A stretch of DNA of 64,000 nucleotides from assembly GCF_900187615.1 (NCBI RefSeq), contig NZ_FYDO01000022.1:52546-116545 (forward strand), given 5' to 3'. Both the position numbers and the translations under genes were made by a program. How positions within the stretch are numbered: position 1 is the first letter of the stretch; every line of letters begins with the position of its first letter. This document shows, one piece after another, positions 56,004-63,822 of this stretch. The notes under the pieces were generated by a model. That model saw nothing but the letters and a program-made list of their open reading frames with translations, did not search any database and was not told the origin of the DNA. The DNA is from Pseudomonas sp. Irchel s3f7. GTDB lineage: Bacteria; Pseudomonadota; Gammaproteobacteria; Pseudomonadales; Pseudomonadaceae.

Positions 56004-56063
56004 GCGGTGCCGCGTCAGGCGCCAATCGCCTTTCACTTCTCGAATTCAGGAATTTTCTGATCC

Positions 56064-58691
56064 ATGGGCAAATCGCTGGTCATTGTGGAATCCCCGGCTA
56101 AGGCCAAGACCATCAACAAGTATTTGGGTAACGAATACGTGGTGAAGTCGAGTATCGGCCATATCCGAGACCTGCCCACCAGCGGTTCGGCTAGCGCCAG
56201 CAAAGAGCCAGCCGCCAAGCGCGGCAAGGCTGCCGCGGGCGAAGGTCCGGTGCTCTCGCCGAAAGAGAAAGCGCGCAAGCAGCTGGTCGCTCGCATGGGT
56301 GTCGATCCGGATCATGGCTGGAAAGCCAAGTACGAGATCCTCCCAGGCAAGGAAAAAGTCATCGAAGAGCTGCGCCGGCTCGCCAAAGATGCTGACACCA
56401 TCTATCTCGCAACCGACTTGGATCGCGAGGGGGAAGCCATTGCCTGGCACCTGCGCGAAGCCATCGGTGGTGATGACACTCGCTACAAGCGCGTGGTGTT
56501 CAACGAAATTACCAAGAAGGCGATTCAAGAAGCCTTCTCGAAACCAGGCGAGCTGGACATCGATCGTGTCAACGCCCAGCAGGCGCGTCGTTTTCTCGAC
56601 CGCGTAGTGGGTTACATGGTTTCGCCGCTGCTGTGGGCCAAGATCGCTCGTGGTCTGTCCGCCGGTCGTGTGCAATCGGTTGCCGTGAAGCTGGTGGTCG
56701 AGCGTGAGCGTGAAATTCGCGCGTTCATCCCGGAAGAGTACTGGGAAGTCCACGCCGACCTCGGTACCGCCAAAGGCGCGACCGTGCGTTTCGATGTGGC
56801 TCGCGAAAAGGGCGAAGCCTTCAAGCCGCTCAACGAAACCCAGGCCATGGCTGCGCTGGAGAAGCTCAAGGCTTCCAGCTACAGCATCGTCAAGCGTGAA
56901 GACAAACCGACCAGCAGCAAGCCGTCGGCACCGTTCATCACATCCACCCTGCAGCAGGCCGCGAGTAACCGCCTGGGCTTCGGTGTGAAGAAAACCATGA
57001 TGATGGCCCAGCGTTTGTACGAAGCGGGCTACATCACGTATATGCGTACCGACTCCACCAACCTCTCGGTCGATGCCGTAACGATGGCGCGTACGTATAT
57101 TGAAGGCGAATTCGGCAAGAAGTACCTGCCGGAAAACCCGAACGTCTACAGCAGCAAGGAAGGCGCACAGGAGGCTCACGAAGCGATTCGTCCTTCTGAT
57201 GCCAACACCGAGCCAAGCAAACTGTCGGGCATGGAGCGTGACGCTGAGCGTCTCTACGAGCTGATCTGGCGCCAGTTCCTCGCTTGCCAGATGCTGCCGG
57301 CGCAATACCTGTCGACCACGGTCACTGTCGGTGCTGGCGACTTCGAGCTGCGTGCCAAGGGCCGCATCCTCAAGTTCGACGGTTACACCCGTGTCATGCC
57401 GCAAATCGCCAAGCCGGGCGATGACGATGTACTGCCGGACATGGCCCAGGGCGACGCGATGAAGCTGATCAAGCTTGATCCGACCCAGCACTTCACCAAG
57501 CCGCCGGCGCGCTACTCGGAAGCCAGCCTGGTAAAAGAAATGGAAAAACGCGGCATCGGTCGTCCTTCGACCTACGCGGCAATCATTTCGACCATCCAGG
57601 ACCGTGGCTACGTTGCGCTGCATAACCGTCGTTTCTACTCGGAAAAGATGGGCGACATCGTCACCGAGCGTCTGTCAGAGAGCTTCTCCAACCTGATGGA
57701 CTACGGCTTTACCGCCGGCATGGAAGAACACCTCGATGACGTGGCCCAGGGCGAGCGCGACTGGAAAAACGTGCTGGACGAGTTCTACGGCGACTTCAAG
57801 AAGAAACTCGAAGTGGCTGAAAACCCGGAAAACGGCATGCGTGCCAACCAGCCGGTCATGACCGACATTCCGTGCACCACGTGCGGTCGTCCGATGCAGA
57901 TTCGTACCGCATCGACCGGCGTGTTCCTCGGTTGCTCCGGTTACAGCCTGCCACCGAAAGAGCGCTGCAAGGCCACCGTGAACCTGGTGCCGGGCGATGA
58001 AATCGCTGCGGACGACGAGGGTGAGTCGGAGTCGTTGGTGCTGCGTGGCAAGCATCGCTGCCCGATCTGCGCCACGGCGATGGACGCCTACCTGCTCGAC
58101 GAAAAGCGCAAATTGCACATCTGCGGTAATAACCCGGATTGCGATGGCTACGAAATCGAAGAGGGCACCTATCGCATCAAGGGCTATGAAGGTCCGAGCC
58201 TTGAGTGCGACAAGTGCGGTAGCGAGATGCAGCTCAAGACCGGCCGTTTCGGCAAGTTCTTCGGTTGCACCAATGCCACCTGCAAGAACACCCGCAAACT
58301 CTTGAAGAGTGGTGATGCGGCGCCGCCGAAGATGGATCCGGTGAAGATGCCTGAGCTGAAATGCGAAAAGGTCAACGACACCTACATCCTGCGCGACGGT
58401 GCTTCGGGTCTGTTCCTGGCGGCCAGCCAGTTCCCGAAAAACCGCGAAACCCGTGCTCCGCTGGTGCTGGAAATCGTCCCGCACAAGGATGAGATCGATC
58501 CGAAGTACCATTTCCTCTGCGAAGCGCCGAAGAAAGATCCTGATGGTCTGCCAGCGGTCATCCGTTACAGCCGCAAGACCAAGGAGCAATACGTGCAGAC
58601 CGAAGTCGACGGTAAGCCGACTGGCTGGAAAGCGTTCTACGACGGTGGTAAGTGGAAAGTCGAAGACAAGCGCCCAGCCGCGAAGGCGTAA
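56064..58691 (+). CDS. topA: DNA topoisomerase I TopA
   Basis: 875 aa. Toprim domain at the N-terminus (VIVESPAKAKTINKYLG), a Pseudomonas-type insertion (about residues 36-75), and the catalytic Tyr in GYITYMRTDSTNLS (near 320). Three zinc-ribbon segments then follow from about residue 600 (CTTCGRPMQ, CPICATAMDAY, CDKCGSEMQLK), ending in a basic tail. It relaxes negative supercoils behind RNA polymerase. A near-consensus promoter is upstream and a strong terminator follows. Confidence 0.96.
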   Translation: MGKSLVIVESPAKAKTINKYLGNEYVVKSSIGHIRDLPTSGSASASKEPAAKRGKAAAGEGPVLSPKEKARKQLVARMGVDPDHGWKAKYEILPGKEKVIEELRRLAKDADTIYLATDLDREGEAIAWHLREAIGGDDTRYKRVVFNEITKKAIQEAFSKPGELDIDRVNAQQARRFLDRVVGYMVSPLLWAKIARGLSAGRVQSVAVKLVVEREREIRAFIPEEYWEVHADLGTAKGATVRFDVAREKGEAFKPLNETQAMAALEKLKASSYSIVKREDKPTSSKPSAPFITSTLQQAASNRLGFGVKKTMMMAQRLYEAGYITYMRTDSTNLSVDAVTMARTYIEGEFGKKYLPENPNVYSSKEGAQEAHEAIRPSDANTEPSKLSGMERDAERLYELIWRQFLACQMLPAQYLSTTVTVGAGDFELRAKGRILKFDGYTRVMPQIAKPGDDDVLPDMAQGDAMKLIKLDPTQHFTKPPARYSEASLVKEMEKRGIGRPSTYAAIISTIQDRGYVALHNRRFYSEKMGDIVTERLSESFSNLMDYGFTAGMEEHLDDVAQGERDWKNVLDEFYGDFKKKLEVAENPENGMRANQPVMTDIPCTTCGRPMQIRTASTGVFLGCSGYSLPPKERCKATVNLVPGDEIAADDEGESESLVLRGKHRCPICATAMDAYLLDEKRKLHICGNNPDCDGYEIEEGTYRIKGYEGPSLECDKCGSEMQLKTGRFGKFFGCTNATCKNTRKLLKSGDAAPPKMDPVKMPELKCEKVNDTYILRDGASGLFLAASQFPKNRETRAPLVLEIVPHKDEIDPKYHFLCEAPKKDPDGLPAVIRYSRKTKEQYVQTEVDGKPTGWKAFYDGGKWKVEDKRPAAKA

Positions 58692-58704
58692 AGCGTCGCG
58701 GTAC

Positions 58705-58750
58705 TGAAAAGGCCGCATGACAACCCTCGGGTTTTCATGCGGCCTTTTTG
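58705..58750 (+). terminator. Rho-independent terminator after topA
   Basis: Stem AAAAGGCCGCATGA / TCATGCGGCCTTTTT with a 14-nt loop. Confidence 0.92.
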
Positions 58751-58833
58751 TTTTGTGCTTGCGGTCGGATCGGCTGATCCACGACACTGTCCCACCTGCG
58801 TGAAGCCATTATTTCGTTGTGGAGGCTGCCGTC

Positions 58834-59358
58834 ATGGCCCATGAACTCTATACCCGTACCAATCAGAAGATTTATTTCGCCGGTCTTTCGCTGGAAGCGC
58901 TCGCGAAAGCCGAAGAGGGGCGGGCAATGAACTCCCTGGCGTTGATTCAGGCTGGGCGCGAATCGGCGCTGTTTCACCTCTACGGTGCACTGCTGGGGTT
59001 GTGTCACGAGATTGCCGGATTCTATCGTTTGCCCCAGGCCAACGCGCCTCGTGCGGAGTTGTTGCTGACTCGGGAAGTCCTGGAAGCCATCGCCATTCCG
59101 GAAATGGCCGAGATGGTCGAGTTGGCCAATAACCCCGAAACCTGGCTAGCCAAACTGCTGGCCGCCCATGCCGCACTCTTCCAGCCGCCACGTGCGCCGC
59201 GCAAACCTAAAGGCGATGTGACGCAGCCGTTGATCCTGGCTGTGAACCTCGACGAAGAAGAGGTTGATCAAGAGTTGAGTCGTGAGGAGTTGGAGAGCTG
59301 GCGTCAGAATCTGAAGGGGTTGGCGATCCGTTTTCGCGAAGGTCTGAACGAGTGCTGA
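58834..59358 (+). CDS. Conserved hypothetical protein (DUF6586-like)
   Basis: 174 aa, helical, soluble, no clear motif beyond its N-terminus MAHELYTRTNQKIYFAGLSL. Residues about 128-160 are rich in Glu and Pro. It is a Pseudomonas-conserved neighbour of topA; function unknown. ATG 58834 has GGAGG 8-12 nt upstream, better than the in-frame start at 58819. Confidence 0.75.
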   Translation: MAHELYTRTNQKIYFAGLSLEALAKAEEGRAMNSLALIQAGRESALFHLYGALLGLCHEIAGFYRLPQANAPRAELLLTREVLEAIAIPEMAEMVELANNPETWLAKLLAAHAALFQPPRAPRKPKGDVTQPLILAVNLDEEEVDQELSREELESWRQNLKGLAIRFREGLNEC

Positions 59359-59452
59359 CGGAAACAGTTCCGGGGTGGCAGTTGGTCAAGATCCCAAGCG
59401 AAGCCTGAGCGATGCCTATATAATCCCCGCCTTTCGTGGAGAACACACCTAT

Positions 59453-59686
59453 ATGCCAACGTCCTTTCTAGAAATTGTCGAGTTACCAGACGGCCGAATC
59501 GAGCTGCGCAGGGCCGAGGACGAGGGTTCTCTGGTTACTTTGGATTTCTCCGAGGACGCCAAAGCGTTTCTGCAAGGGCAGCACGTAGAAGTCGCCAAGG
59601 CCATGTTGAGCGTGGGTGTTCAGATGGCAGGTCGCCTGGTTGAAGGCGAATTCGACAAGGAAGAGGGCTCGCGGGTTCTTCATTGA
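59453..59686 (+). CDS. Conserved 77-aa hypothetical protein
   Basis: 77 aa, mixed alpha/beta, acidic: MPTSFLEIVELPDGRIELRR then DFSEDAKAFLQGQHVEVAKAML. Function unknown; conserved near sulA-lexA in Pseudomonas. ATG 59453 has GGAGA 9-13 nt upstream. A perfect TATAAT at 59419-59424 sits about 30 bp upstream of the start. Confidence 0.8.
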   Translation: MPTSFLEIVELPDGRIELRRAEDEGSLVTLDFSEDAKAFLQGQHVEVAKAMLSVGVQMAGRLVEGEFDKEEGSRVLH

Positions 59687-59780
59687 TGCCCGTCCGTCGT
59701 TTTTTCTGATATCGCTACACATCGGCTTCTCTGCCCTTGGAGAAGCCTCGCGTTGTTAAAGGCGCGCTCTGGTTTGTCCG

Positions 59781-60257
59781 TTAACCCAGTCGAATATTCA
59801 GACTTTGCGCATCGCCAGTTCGGGCGGCGCCAATCAGCTGCTGCCGTGAACTGGCACTCAGCGGATTGAGCCAGCTGACAACCGTGTGACTACGCCCCAG
59901 ACGCAATGCCTCGCAGGTCAGTTGCTGTGCACTCTGGCTGCCGCGTGGCTGCAGCAAAAGAATGCGTTCGCGGTTTAGGCCTGCATCTCGCAACCAGGCC
60001 TGAGTCAGGCTGGCTGGTGGTGCGATCAGTGTCAGCCAGCGTGCGTCCTGGTCCTGGCTCAGCTCCCTGAGAATCGGTGCGAGCAGGTTCAGGCAATTCC
60101 CGGTTGCACCACGCAGTGACAGCTCGCTGAAAACCTCCGGTTCGACGCTCCAGGGCGACTCGACCACATCTTTGAGGATCGGCGCCAATGGCTGCGCCAT
60201 GAAGGCCTCGAACAGTGGCAGTTGGGCTTGCTGTGGTGGTGTCTGTGGGAACTGCAT
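59781..60257 (-). CDS. sulA: SOS cell-division inhibitor SulA
   Basis: 158 aa. The SulA core spans about residues 40-150: NCLNLLAPILRELSQDQDARWLTLIAPPA and HTVVSWLNPLSASSRQQLIGA. SulA binds FtsZ and delays division after DNA damage, and is later degraded by Lon. It starts 10 bp after lexA, so both share the two SOS boxes upstream of lexA. Start ATG 60257 gives the Gln/Pro-rich MQFPQTPPQQ. Confidence 0.9.
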   Translation of the reverse strand: MQFPQTPPQQAQLPLFEAFMAQPLAPILKDVVESPWSVEPEVFSELSLRGATGNCLNLLAPILRELSQDQDARWLTLIAPPASLTQAWLRDAGLNRERILLLQPRGSQSAQQLTCEALRLGRSHTVVSWLNPLSASSRQQLIGAARTGDAQSLNIRLG

Positions 60258-60267
60258 GGAGCCTCCG

Positions 60268-60876
60268 TTAGCGGCGAATAACGCCGACGCTCAAGCCTTC
60301 GATCACCAGTTCCTGATCTTGAAGGTTCACTTCGATAGGGGCGAACTCGGGGTTTTCGGCAATCAGCCAGACTTTGCTACCGTCACGCTTGAAGCGTTTG
60401 ACGGTCACTTCATCGCCGATCCGTGCGACCACGATCTGGCCGTTTCGGGCTTCACGGGTGGTGTGGACCGCCAGCAGGTCGCCATCGAAAATGCCGACAT
60501 CCTTCATGCTCATGCCATGGACGCGCAGCAGGTAATCAGCGCGTGGATGGAAGAAGGCAGGATTGATGTTGCAGGACTCTTCGATGTGTTGTTGCGCCAG
60601 AATCGGGGCGCCCGCTGCGACTCGGCCAATGATGGGCAGGGTGGAGTCGTCGGCTTTGGCTTCGAAGCCAGGGATGCGAATGCCGCGGGACGCGCCGGGC
60701 GTCATCTCGATCGCGCCTTTGCGGGCGAGCGCCTTGAGGTGTTCTTCAGCCGCGTTGGGCGACTTGAAGCCCAGTTCCTGAGCGATTTCCGCGCGGGTCG
60801 GCGGATAACCGTTGTCTTCCAGGCATCGTTTAATGAAGGCCAGAATCTCTGCTTGGCGTGGCGTCAGCTTTAGCAT
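60268..60876 (-). CDS. lexA: SOS repressor LexA
   Basis: 202 aa. DNA-binding winged helix (1-70, PPTRAEIAQELGFKSPNAAEEHLKAL), cleavage site AAGAP (A88-G89), catalytic Ser S123 (GMSMKDVG) and Lys K160 (TVKRF). RecA filaments provoke self-cleavage and derepress the regulon. First gene of lexA-sulA. Two CTG-N10-CAG sites lie upstream, so it is autoregulated. Confidence 0.97.
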   Translation of the reverse strand: MLKLTPRQAEILAFIKRCLEDNGYPPTRAEIAQELGFKSPNAAEEHLKALARKGAIEMTPGASRGIRIPGFEAKADDSTLPIIGRVAAGAPILAQQHIEESCNINPAFFHPRADYLLRVHGMSMKDVGIFDGDLLAVHTTREARNGQIVVARIGDEVTVKRFKRDGSKVWLIAENPEFAPIEVNLQDQELVIEGLSVGVIRR

Positions 60877-60886
60877 ATTGATCGCT

Positions 60887-60902
60887 CTGTCTTTTTATAC
60901 AG
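60887..60902 (-). promoter_or_regulatory. LexA (SOS) box 1, proximal to lexA
   Basis: On the minus strand CTGTATAAAAAGACAG fits the SOS consensus CTG-N10-CAG. It lies 10-26 bp upstream of the lexA start. Confidence 0.85.
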
Positions 60903-60905
60903 TGA

Positions 60906-60921
60906 CTGGGATTATATACAG
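60906..60921 (-). promoter_or_regulatory. LexA (SOS) box 2, distal
   Basis: On the minus strand CTGTATATAATCCCAG fits CTG-N10-CAG and contains a TATAAT-like element. It lies 3 bp from box 1, so two LexA dimers could sit side by side. Confidence 0.85.
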
Positions 60922-61063
60922 TGAAACGTTCTTGGCAATGCCCGATTTTTTGCTGACCGCCGGACGGTCGGGCAACCAGTAGATTAAAGCTGCACAGTTG
61001 TGTGGTTAAATGTCTGACCGACCATTCCCGAAACTGACTGCCAAGCTTGACAAGGCACAGGCT

Positions 61064-61077
61064 GAAACGTATGTTTC
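61064..61077. promoter_or_regulatory. PsrA-type operator, copy 1
   Basis: GAAACGTATGTTTC is a perfect G/CAAAC-N4-GTTTG/C palindrome, the reported PsrA consensus, 29 bp upstream of the psrA ATG. Confidence 0.8.
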
Positions 61078-61090
61078 AAACAAGTGTTTG
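61077..61090. promoter_or_regulatory. PsrA-type operator, copy 2, sharing one base with copy 1
   Basis: CAAACAAGTGTTTG is a second perfect palindrome, beginning at the last base of copy 1. The centres are 13 bp apart. Both lie between the likely promoter and the start codon, consistent with autorepression. Confidence 0.8.
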
Positions 61091-61105
61091 TCAGGCGGAG
61101 TAGCC

Positions 61106-61813
61106 ATGGCCCAGTCGGAAACCGTTGAACGCATTCTTGATGCAGCCGAGCAGTTGTTCGCGGAAAAAGGTTTCGCTGAAACCTCGTTGCGTTTGATCAC
61201 CAGCAAGGCCGGTGTCAATCTGGCGGCAGTGAACTATCACTTCGGCTCGAAGAAGGCGTTGATCCAGGCGGTTTTCTCCCGCTTCCTTGGCCCGTTCTGC
61301 ATCAGTCTCGATAAAGAGCTGGAGCGACGTCAGGCCAAGCCTGAAATCAAGCCGACACTCGAAGAGCTGCTTGAAATCCTCGTCGAGCAGGCGCTGGTGG
61401 TTCAGCCGCGCAGTGGCAACGACTTGTCCATCTTCATGCGTTTGCTGGGACTGGCCTTCAGTCAGAGCCAGGGACACTTGCGTCGTTATCTGGAAGACAT
61501 GTACGGCAAGGTGTTCCGTCGTTACATGATGCTGGTCAACGAAGCCGCCCCGCGTATTCCTCCGATCGAATTGTTCTGGCGCGTGCACTTCATGCTGGGT
61601 GCGGCCGCGTTCAGCATGTCCGGTATCAAGGCCTTGCGCGCGATTGCCGAAACCGACTTCGGTGTTAACACATCCATTGAACAAGTCATGCGTCTGATGG
61701 TGCCGTTCCTGGCCGCTGGCATGCGCGCCGAATCGGGTGTCACTGACGCAGCCATGGCCACTGCTCAGTTGCGTCCGCGCAGCAAATCGCCCGCGGTTGG
61801 CGCCAAGGTTTAA
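61106..61813 (+). CDS. psrA: TetR-family regulator PsrA
   Basis: 235 aa. N-terminal TetR HTH (about 8-55: ERILDAAEQLFAEKGFAETS and GVNLAAVNYHFGSKKALI) and a large helical ligand domain. In Pseudomonas PsrA senses long-chain fatty acids, represses itself and fadBA and activates rpoS. ATG 61106 has GGCGGAG upstream, whereas the ORF extends to 61010, which would put the two PsrA operators inside the coding sequence. Confidence 0.93.
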   Translation: MAQSETVERILDAAEQLFAEKGFAETSLRLITSKAGVNLAAVNYHFGSKKALIQAVFSRFLGPFCISLDKELERRQAKPEIKPTLEELLEILVEQALVVQPRSGNDLSIFMRLLGLAFSQSQGHLRRYLEDMYGKVFRRYMMLVNEAAPRIPPIELFWRVHFMLGAAAFSMSGIKALRAIAETDFGVNTSIEQVMRLMVPFLAAGMRAESGVTDAAMATAQLRPRSKSPAVGAKV

Positions 61814-61861
61814 CCGCGCACGGGTGGGCGCGGCAGCTGACATCCGTTAAGCTAGCCGCCC

Positions 61862-61975
61862 ATGCCGACTCTCGTTCTGAACCCGCTCCCCATTGCTATC
61901 GCCGATCTGCCGGGCACTGCCCTCGGCGGCGATTTGGCGCGGGCCGGGTTTATCGTTTTCAAGGAATCTCTATGA
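61862..61975 (+). CDS. Candidate 37-aa small protein or leader peptide overlapping nagZ
   Basis: ATG 61862 opens a 37-codon frame (MPTLVLNPLPIAIADLPGTA, then LGGDLARAGFIVFKESL) that ends in TGA at 61973-61975, overlapping the nagZ ATG (ATGA). Synonymous positions are GC-rich as in coding DNA. There is no clear SD; TAAGCT at 61848-61853 is a possible -10, which would make the mRNA nearly leaderless. It may be a translated leader coupled to nagZ, or chance. Confidence 0.35.
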   Translation: MPTLVLNPLPIAIADLPGTALGGDLARAGFIVFKESL

Positions 61976-62982
61976 CTGCTGGCCTGCAAGGCTCATTGAT
62001 GGTGGACGTCGCCGGTACCTGGCTGACGGCTGAAGATCGCCAATTGTTGCGCCAGCCCGAAGTGGGTGGCCTGATCATTTTCGCCCGCAATATTGAGCAT
62101 CCGCGCCAAGTGCGTGAATTGAGTGCGGCGATTCGTGCCGTTCGTCCTGACTTGCTGCTGGCCGTGGATCAAGAGGGCGGGCGGGTTCAGCGCCTGCGAC
62201 AAGGTTTTGTCCGGTTGCCAGCCATGCGTGCAATTGCCGATAACCCCAATGCCGAGTACCTGGCTGAGCAATGTGGCTGGATCATGGCCACCGAAGTGCT
62301 GGCCGTGGGCCTGGACCTCAGCTTCGCCCCGGTGCTGGACCTCGATTATCAGCGCAGTGCCGTCGTTGGCACTCGCTCTTTCGAAGGCAATCCTGAGCGC
62401 GCCGCTCAACTGGCCGGTGCATTTATCCGAGGCATGAATGCCGCCGGTATGGCTGCCACCGGAAAACACTTCCCCGGTCACGGCTGGGCCGAGGTAGATT
62501 CCCACGTTGCGATCCCGAACGACGAGCGTAGTCTCGATGAAATCCGCGCCAACGACCTGGTGCCATTCGCGAAATTGAGCAAGCAGCTGGCTGCCGTCAT
62601 GCCGGCTCACGTGATTTATCCGCAAGTCGATTCCCAGCCTGCCGGTTTTTCCCGTCGTTGGTTGCAGGACATCCTGCGTGGCGAGCTGCAATTCGATGGG
62701 GTGATTTTCAGCGATGACCTGTCCATGGCCGGCGCCCAGGTGGTCGGCGATGCCGCCAGCCGCATTGAAGCGGCGTTGACTGCCGGCTGTGACATGGGCC
62801 TGGTGTGCAACGATCGCGCTGCTGCTGAATTGGCCCTGAGCGCCGCGCAACGCTTGAAGGTCAAGCCTTCTGCACGCATCGCGCGGATGCGCGGCCAGTC
62901 GTTCGCCAATATCGAATACCGTCAGGACCCGCGCTGGCTGGCGGCCGTCGGCGCGCTCAAAGAAGCTCAATTGATTGATTAA
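61972..62982 (+). CDS. nagZ: Beta-N-acetylhexosaminidase NagZ
   Basis: 336 aa GH3-family enzyme. Motif KHFPGHGWAEVDSH carries the family general acid/base His loop, and the nucleophile Asp is in VIFSDDLSMAGA. It removes GlcNAc from anhydromuropeptides in cytoplasmic recycling of peptidoglycan and thereby influences AmpR/beta-lactamase induction. SD AAGGA precedes ATG 61972. mtnP follows by 12 bp, so the two likely share an mRNA. Confidence 0.95.
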   Translation: MTAGLQGSLMVDVAGTWLTAEDRQLLRQPEVGGLIIFARNIEHPRQVRELSAAIRAVRPDLLLAVDQEGGRVQRLRQGFVRLPAMRAIADNPNAEYLAEQCGWIMATEVLAVGLDLSFAPVLDLDYQRSAVVGTRSFEGNPERAAQLAGAFIRGMNAAGMAATGKHFPGHGWAEVDSHVAIPNDERSLDEIRANDLVPFAKLSKQLAAVMPAHVIYPQVDSQPAGFSRRWLQDILRGELQFDGVIFSDDLSMAGAQVVGDAASRIEAALTAGCDMGLVCNDRAAAELALSAAQRLKVKPSARIARMRGQSFANIEYRQDPRWLAAVGALKEAQLID

Positions 62983-62994
62983 GGACTGTTCGTT

Positions 62995-63732
62995 ATGACG
63001 GTTTACGCGATTATTGGTGGTACCGGCCTGACTCAACTCGAAGGCCTGAGCATTCGTCAGTCATTGGCGGTGGACACGCCTTACGGTGCACCGTCGGCTG
63101 ATGTGCAGATCGGCGAGTACGCAGGCAAGGAAGTGATGTTCCTGGCACGTCACGGCCATCCGCACCGCTTTCCACCGCATCAGGTGAACTACCGTGCCAA
63201 CCTCTGGGCGCTGAAACAGGCGGGTGCCGAAGCCATTCTCGCGGTCAACGCCGTGGGTGGGATTCACGCTGCCATGGGCACCGGGCATTTCTGCGTGCCG
63301 CATCAGTTGATCGACTACACCAGCGGTCGCCAGCACACCTATTTTGCCGATGACCTGGAACAGGTCACGCACATCGATTTCAGCTATCCGTACAGTGAGC
63401 CACTGCGTCAGCAATTGATTGCGGCGCTGGCGGCTGAAGGCGTTGGCTACAGCAGTCATGGCGTCTATGCCTGCACTCAAGGACCGCGCCTGGAGACGGT
63501 TGCCGAAATCGCACGTCTGGAGCGTGATGGCTGTGACATCGTCGGCATGACCGGGATGCCGGAAGCGGCGTTGGCTCGTGAACTGGAGCTGGATTACGCC
63601 TGTCTGGCGCTGGTGGTGAACCCGGCGGCGGGCAAGTCGACGGCGGTGATCACCATGGCCGAGATCGAACAGGCGCTGCATGACGGCATGGGCAAGGTGA
63701 AGTCGACGTTGGCTCGGGTGCTCAAGGGCTGA
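62995..63732 (+). CDS. mtnP: S-methyl-5'-thioinosine phosphorylase
   Basis: 245 aa, MTAP/PNP family: GGTGL at the start, ARHGHPHRFPPHQVNYRAN, VNAVGGIH and the purine site MTGMPEAALARELELDYAC. In Pseudomonas this enzyme cleaves methylthioinosine, made by deamination of methylthioadenosine, for methionine and purine salvage. The protein is short of E. coli-type MTAP, as PA3004 is. It is followed by a REP and then the insertion element. Confidence 0.9.
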   Translation: MTVYAIIGGTGLTQLEGLSIRQSLAVDTPYGAPSADVQIGEYAGKEVMFLARHGHPHRFPPHQVNYRANLWALKQAGAEAILAVNAVGGIHAAMGTGHFCVPHQLIDYTSGRQHTYFADDLEQVTHIDFSYPYSEPLRQQLIAALAAEGVGYSSHGVYACTQGPRLETVAEIARLERDGCDIVGMTGMPEAALARELELDYACLALVVNPAAGKSTAVITMAEIEQALHDGMGKVKSTLARVLKG

Positions 63733-63740
63733 TTTCACTC

Positions 63741-63774
63741 GATACCGCTTCGCTGGCAAGCCAGCTCCTACAGG
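63741..63774. repeat. REP unit next to the IS110-family element
   Basis: A single family-A REP, GCTTCGCTGGCAAGCCAGCT then CCTACAGG, lies just after mtnP. Its usual inverted partner is not visible in the window; the insertion element begins within about 50 bp. Confidence 0.8.
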
Positions 63775-63822
63775 TTCAGTAGCGTTCGCAAGTTTTGCAC
63801 TGGACGCAATCGCTGTAATTGG

